Positions 59,832-64,000 of a stretch of DNA of 64,000 nt are shown piece after piece. Location of the stretch: assembly GCA_905183005.1 (NCBI GenBank), contig CAJJDO010000108.1, positions 303,924-367,923 of the forward strand, written 5' to 3'. The position numbers were made by a program, and so were the translations under genes. Numbering within the stretch: the first letter of the stretch is position 1; each line of letters begins with the position of its first letter. The DNA is from Paramecium pentaurelia. Its lineage: Eukaryota; Ciliophora; Oligohymenophorea; Peniculida; Parameciidae. Under the pieces are notes generated by a model. That model made no database searches. It was not told where the DNA came from and worked only from the letters and a program-made list of their open reading frames with translations.

Positions 59832-61593
59832 ATGGGAAGTGTTTCATCAAATCCAAATGCTGACGAAACTGGCACTATCAGTAATCTTCCTATGCATCTT
59901 AGGAGGATGGAATTGAAATTTGATATTACCAAGGATGTCAATCCAAACCTTAAATAACTATTGCACTGTAATACTAAGCCTTTATTTTAGGGTCATTGAT
60001 GGAAATAAGATAAGTATATGAACAATTTTAGAGAAGGTCAAATTCTCCTTTTATTGATAAAAATATTTTCTGTAAAATTGTACCTTTTAGCAGATCAAAT
60101 GCTAGCTTCATCTTCGACCAATTTTGTGTAGGAAACAAAGTACTATCTATTTATGAATTCATATGCATTTTGACAATCACTGCCCACACTCAATATATTC
60201 ATAAAGTTCATTGTATTTATTAGTTTCAACATATTTATTAGTCTTGTATATTGTTTTTGATCTAGATTGTAGTGGAAATATAAGTCTGAACGAATTACTG
60301 ATTATATTTAAATCAATTATTTTAGGATACTGTAAGTTAACAGAAGCTGAATTGCCATCTTATATCTAATTGGAGAAGTTTGCGAAATTGATGTTTCTAA
60401 AAAGTGATATTTAAGTAGATAATTCATTGGAACTTAGCGAGTAATATAATACATAATTTTAGAATAATAGAATGGTTAGATAATAATCCTACAGGTTTAC
60501 AATTATTTCAAATGTATGAACCAAAACAAAAGGTTTAAGAACCATTTGAAGCCTTTCGTTCTTTTCGTGCTTATACAGAATAAGAGGCTGAAAATATGCT
60601 AGAAATGATAACTAAATCAAATAAGAATGAATATTATATGAAAAGCTTAAATGATTAGGTTGGCAAAAGAAATAAATTTAGCTATATGGCAAATACTAAG
60701 AGTTAATAATAATAACAATAGATTTATTCAATCTAACAATAAAGAAATTAATCTTTACCCAAAATTTAACCATAAAAATAAGTAAATTTGGAAGAAGACT
60801 TAGAAGAGCTAAATATTTTAGAAAAAGCATTAGATTAACATTAAAAAAAATATGATTTATCAACAGAGAAACCTTCATAAAGTTTGCATCATCCTGCATA
60901 AAATCCTATTTCATTAGGTAAAAGAGTAAAAAGTTAAGGTAGGATAATGAAAAACATCATTATAACTAAAGGGTGTACTTTAACAAGAAATGAAATATTT
61001 AGAGTAAAAAATTATTTTGATTCACTATCTGACAATAATAAAGTTATTGGAGTAAAAGATTTTACAAAAGCATTCTAAAATAAACCTCATATGAAAAGAG
61101 TCACAGCTAGCTTATATAATTACTTAGATTCAAAATAAAAGGGATTTGTCACTTTTGATTAATTGATGTTAAAGCTATACCCTTCATTAACTAAAGTCTA
61201 ATTGGAAATAGTTAATAACTGGATTAAGTAGTATAACGAAGTATTTTCAAAAAGCTCAAAAGAGAGCATAGAATTGGAAGTTCTTAAAAACAATGATACT
61301 AAACAGATGAAAAGAAAAAGAGTATTACCAAAAAGCAGTATGATCAGAATTAAATAGATTTATGATTTAATTGATTAAGATAACAAAGGATGTAAATAGA
61401 TATAGTTTAAAAAATAGATATCTCTTTGGAAGATCTCAAAAAGACTTTTACTTATGGATTTACTGGTAAGGAAGTTGAAGATCTATTTCGATTACATGAT
61501 TTAGACAAAGACGGGAAATTAGGAATGGAAGATTTTATAAGAATAATACTTCCTCCAGACTATGTTATTGAAGATGAAGCAGAAGAATAATGA
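59832..61593 (+). CDS. EF-hand protein with predicted N-myristoylation site
   Basis: The start is ATG 59832 (MGSVSSNPNADE), a good N-myristoylation sequence. The N-terminal third has EF-hand-like helices with weak loops (NKVLSIYEFICILTITA). The middle is a Gln/Lys-rich linker. The C-terminal third contains EF-hand pairs: VIGVKDFTKAFQNK, GFVTFDQLMLKLYP, DNKGYISLEDLKKTFTYGF and a canonical loop DLDKDGKLGMEDF. An intron at ~61394-61419 is clear. TGA 61591 lies 27 bp from the convergent transporter stop. It is probably a membrane-associated Ca2+ sensor (inference). Confidence 0.8.
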
Positions 61594-61620
61594 AAAATAT
61601 TAAAATTTCTTATTATATCA

Positions 61621-62993
61621 TCATTCCTTTTGTTGTGACCTTTTAAATTATTATTACGAATAACTAGTAGCACATTAAAGAATAATCAACAATATTAAAT
61701 AATAGACTAAAGATTATCCGTCAAGAAAGATAGCAACAAGATTTATAAACATAACTCCAAAATTTTGACAAAACAAATATAATCCAAAAATTGCCATATC
61801 TTCATTCCAAATATCTGAGATAATAACAGCCGAATTAAATTATCCTGAATTGTCGGTAAATCCTCTAGATATTTAATTCTATATTATACATTAATAAGCC
61901 TAAAATTATATTGATATTGTAATTTTGTTGGAATGCACTAAGAATAGCAATTATGTTCATGCATTAAAAAGCATTTCCATAAAAGATTGAATTTTGAATA
62001 ATTCCAACAAAAGATCTAGATAAACCATTACAAACCCCGCTGAAAATTTAAGCTACTCCAACATATAGGAAGATTCTTGCTGTTTTCATATTCACTGTTA
62101 TTTCATCTTCGCCAGGAATAGAGGAGGAAATGAATTTATGAAAAATTCCAAACTCAAAACCTATTACTACACCAGTAGAAATAAATAAAGAAAATAAAAA
62201 TTTCATTTCCTTCAATTAAAATTTCAATATGATCTATTTAAGTTATGCTTTGAATCCTATTTTTGCAAATTCTTCATTAACGTTTGCAATCTAAGCTTCA
62301 GATTTTCCAAAAGAATCATTTTGAATCATCTTTTAATCTGCCTCATAAATCTAAATCTTATCAGGTTATTAAACAAAAATAAATAAAATAGATAATCCAC
62401 ATTCTAATAATCCACTATAAAAAAAGAAACTCTCTCTGCCAATATATTTTAATAATTAATCAGAGGTGACACCATTCAGCAAATATGCACATCCAAGTAA
62501 CATATAAGTTATTCCAAAATATAACTCTTTATTTTTCTCACTTGTACAATCACTTACATATGTATTTTAGAGAACAAAATATCCACCTAATCCAGCTCCT
62601 AAAAACACGCATCCTATGAGTGTCAGAGGAATCAACATTAATGGATTGCATATTAAATCAACTACGTTGTCTCCATCACATCTTGATACATAAAAAGCAG
62701 GTATAAAGCAAGGCAACACTAAAACTGCTTAAAAGACAAATCCATATCTATATTTCATTTTCGTCAAATAAAGAGGAGCTAATATTAACATATTATGTTA
62801 TAACAATACCAATCAGATTGAAAATTAGATTTACAGTGTATATGCAAATTAATCCTAGTTCACCTAAAGAAGGGTAGTTATTTTATTCAGCTATTTAGGG
62901 CAAAAGACTGGCTAAGGCTAAGCATTAAGATAAATGAAATGTTAGAACTAGATTCATATACAAGACTTTTCCTAAGTTTGTATACTTTTTCAT
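61621..62993 (-). CDS. UNC-93-like MFS membrane protein
   Basis: The start is ATG 62993 (MKKYTNLGKVLYMNLVLTFH), the stop TGA 61621. Twelve or so hydrophobic segments are present. UNC-93-type features are an N-terminal NLG-type helix, SLGELGLICIYTVNLI, and GLGGYFVLQNTYVSDC followed by ELYFGITYMLLGCAYLLNG. A soluble loop (~62260-62400) lies between the halves. UNC-93 family proteins regulate ion channels or traffic receptors in animals; function here is unknown. Small introns are likely but not all placed. Confidence 0.75.
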
Positions 62994-63082
62994 AGCAAAT
63001 TTTAATGACGAACTTTAAATATCAATTTTATTATAAAAACTCTTTATAAGTAAATAAATTATTTTTTTCTATTTTTATCTAT

Positions 63083-63323
63083 CATCTAATAATGCATCTT
63101 CTTTTTGATTACCTTTTCAAAAATCAATTATTATTATCTAAATTTCAACAACTGTCTTAAAAAGGACTACATTAAAGTCAAATCACAACCATAAAAAGAT
63201 TTTAACAATTCTATTGACAGACATCCATCAAATAAGAATCAATAATTTACTATTATAAAGAAGAAAGGGTTCATGCTTTTGCACATCAAATGGAAAATAT
63301 TTTGTTTTGATAATTAAATTCCT
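63083..63323 (+). pseudogene. Short frame with one in-frame TGA
   Basis: ATG near 63092 opens a frame (MHLLFDYLFKNQLLLSKFQ ... RFQQFY), meets TGA near 63216, and continues in the same frame (QTSIKQESIIYYYKEERVHA) to a second TGA near 63310. It could be a decayed small gene, or an intron could remove the first TGA. No family was recognised. Confidence 0.3.
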
Positions 63324-63836
63324 AATTTAGATAATTGATGGTATCTAAAATTTTTTTTTAATGTTAGCTCTTTTAGAACATTAATTTTCTATTAAATTAA
63401 TCCAACTGCTTTTAAATTTAATTTTTATTGATATTATACACTTCCAATCCCATTTAGTAATTTTAGAAAAATCTTCCTTTGGTTGCTAGAACAATAATTA
63501 ATAAAGTATCCAAAGTTTTCAAGAGAATCAAGATCTCAAAAATAACCCCAGCATTCAACTTCTGTTTTGAAGTTTAGCTGCTTCCATTTAATTTTAATCA
63601 AATTTATTATATAAAATAAAAATTTCGTCTATTTTAACAGAATCTAAATGTAAATATGTAAAAGAAATATTATGATAATTCTGGCTAGTGTTCTATTTAA
63701 CTTAAAGGCTCTGGCAAATAAATTGATTAATGAAAATGGCCGAAGCGCTTATATAGAAAATAGTAAGATATTAATTGCAGCATCTGAAAAATAAAAAAAA
63801 AAGAAAAATTTAATTAACTTTTATTTCTGATGATGT
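63324..63836. other. AT-rich region near the right edge
   Basis: About 500 bp of AT-rich sequence without a supported gene. Confidence 0.5.
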
Positions 63837-64000
63837 CATTATTCGGGTCACCCAAGGAGTTCTCACCTTCGTTCCCCTAATCCGGTGATAGCGTTCTACA
63901 CCCATTAGAGTCGAGTGCTGACCATGACCATCAAGGAAGTCAGAAAGAAAGAAAGAAAGAAAGAGGGTAAGATTTAAGAACTCGTACACAGGACACTCCT
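63837..64000. other. GC-rich terminal segment, possibly foreign or chimeric
   Basis: Base composition jumps to roughly half G+C over the last ~160 bases, against about a quarter or less elsewhere. It contains motifs unlike the rest of the window and a (GAAA)n run at ~63942-63963. I recognise no gene, tRNA or telomere in it. Confidence 0.55.

Noticed and set aside
63837..64000. tRNA or rRNA fragment in the GC-rich end
   Set aside because: No tRNA arms, GGTTCRA box or recognisable rRNA motif was found on either strand.

Overview
The window looks like macronuclear DNA of a Paramecium-type ciliate. It is very AT-rich, and the long reading frames only stay open if TAA and TAG are read as glutamine and TGA is the sole stop. 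Genes are packed tightly on both strands. They are cut by tiny GTA...TAG introns: about 20-30 nt, with the longest I infer at 37-40 nt. In every gene where I placed all introns, the spliced length came out as a whole number of codons. No tRNA, rRNA, CRISPR array or telomeric repeat was seen. The species call is inference from code, intron size and base composition.

Layout. (1) 1-5861 carries a large pseudokinase/tandem-repeat/MORN gene (+) facing a two-RING LON gene (-). A diverged inverted copy of the pair occupies 34736-40204. A further partial RING-LON copy sits at 33634-34734, and single N bases at 34735 and 37811 mark joins. (2) 6255-32777, between the arms, is normal gene-dense sequence: an oxysterol-binding protein, a 2OG-Fe dioxygenase-like protein that has lost its iron ligands, coiled-coil proteins, a CaMKK-like kinase, a roughly 2,480-residue guanylyl cyclase fused to a dead P4-ATPase-like domain, ribosomal protein eL34, a membrane RING protein, an inactive-looking calpain, an ARF-like GTPase, a poly-Q/N protein and a CK1-like kinase. 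(3) 32990-33560 holds a probable FHA gene fragment at the edge of the duplicated block. (4) 40501-51045 carries a YIPF6-like Golgi membrane protein, a GBP-like GTPase, a coiled-coil protein, a TFIIS-like protein without zinc ribbon, a helical-repeat mitochondrial-type protein, ATP synthase OSCP and calcineurin A. (5) 51283-62993 carries a KDM6/UTX-like JmjC protein lacking iron ligands, a TMEM135-like protein, two MFS transporters, EF-hand proteins, a decayed kinase fragment, a CFAP97-like protein and an OB-fold protein with an RDN-repeat tail. (6) The last 160 bases change abruptly to much higher GC and end in a GAAA repeat, suggesting foreign or chimeric sequence.

There is no bacterial-style operon logic. 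Functional themes are signalling (cGMP, Ca2+/calcineurin, kinases, small GTPases), membrane lipids and trafficking, ciliary coiled-coil proteins and housekeeping. A recurring feature is enzyme folds whose catalytic residues are missing: a pseudokinase, the P4-ATPase-like domain, the calpain, a JmjC protein and a 2OG dioxygenase.
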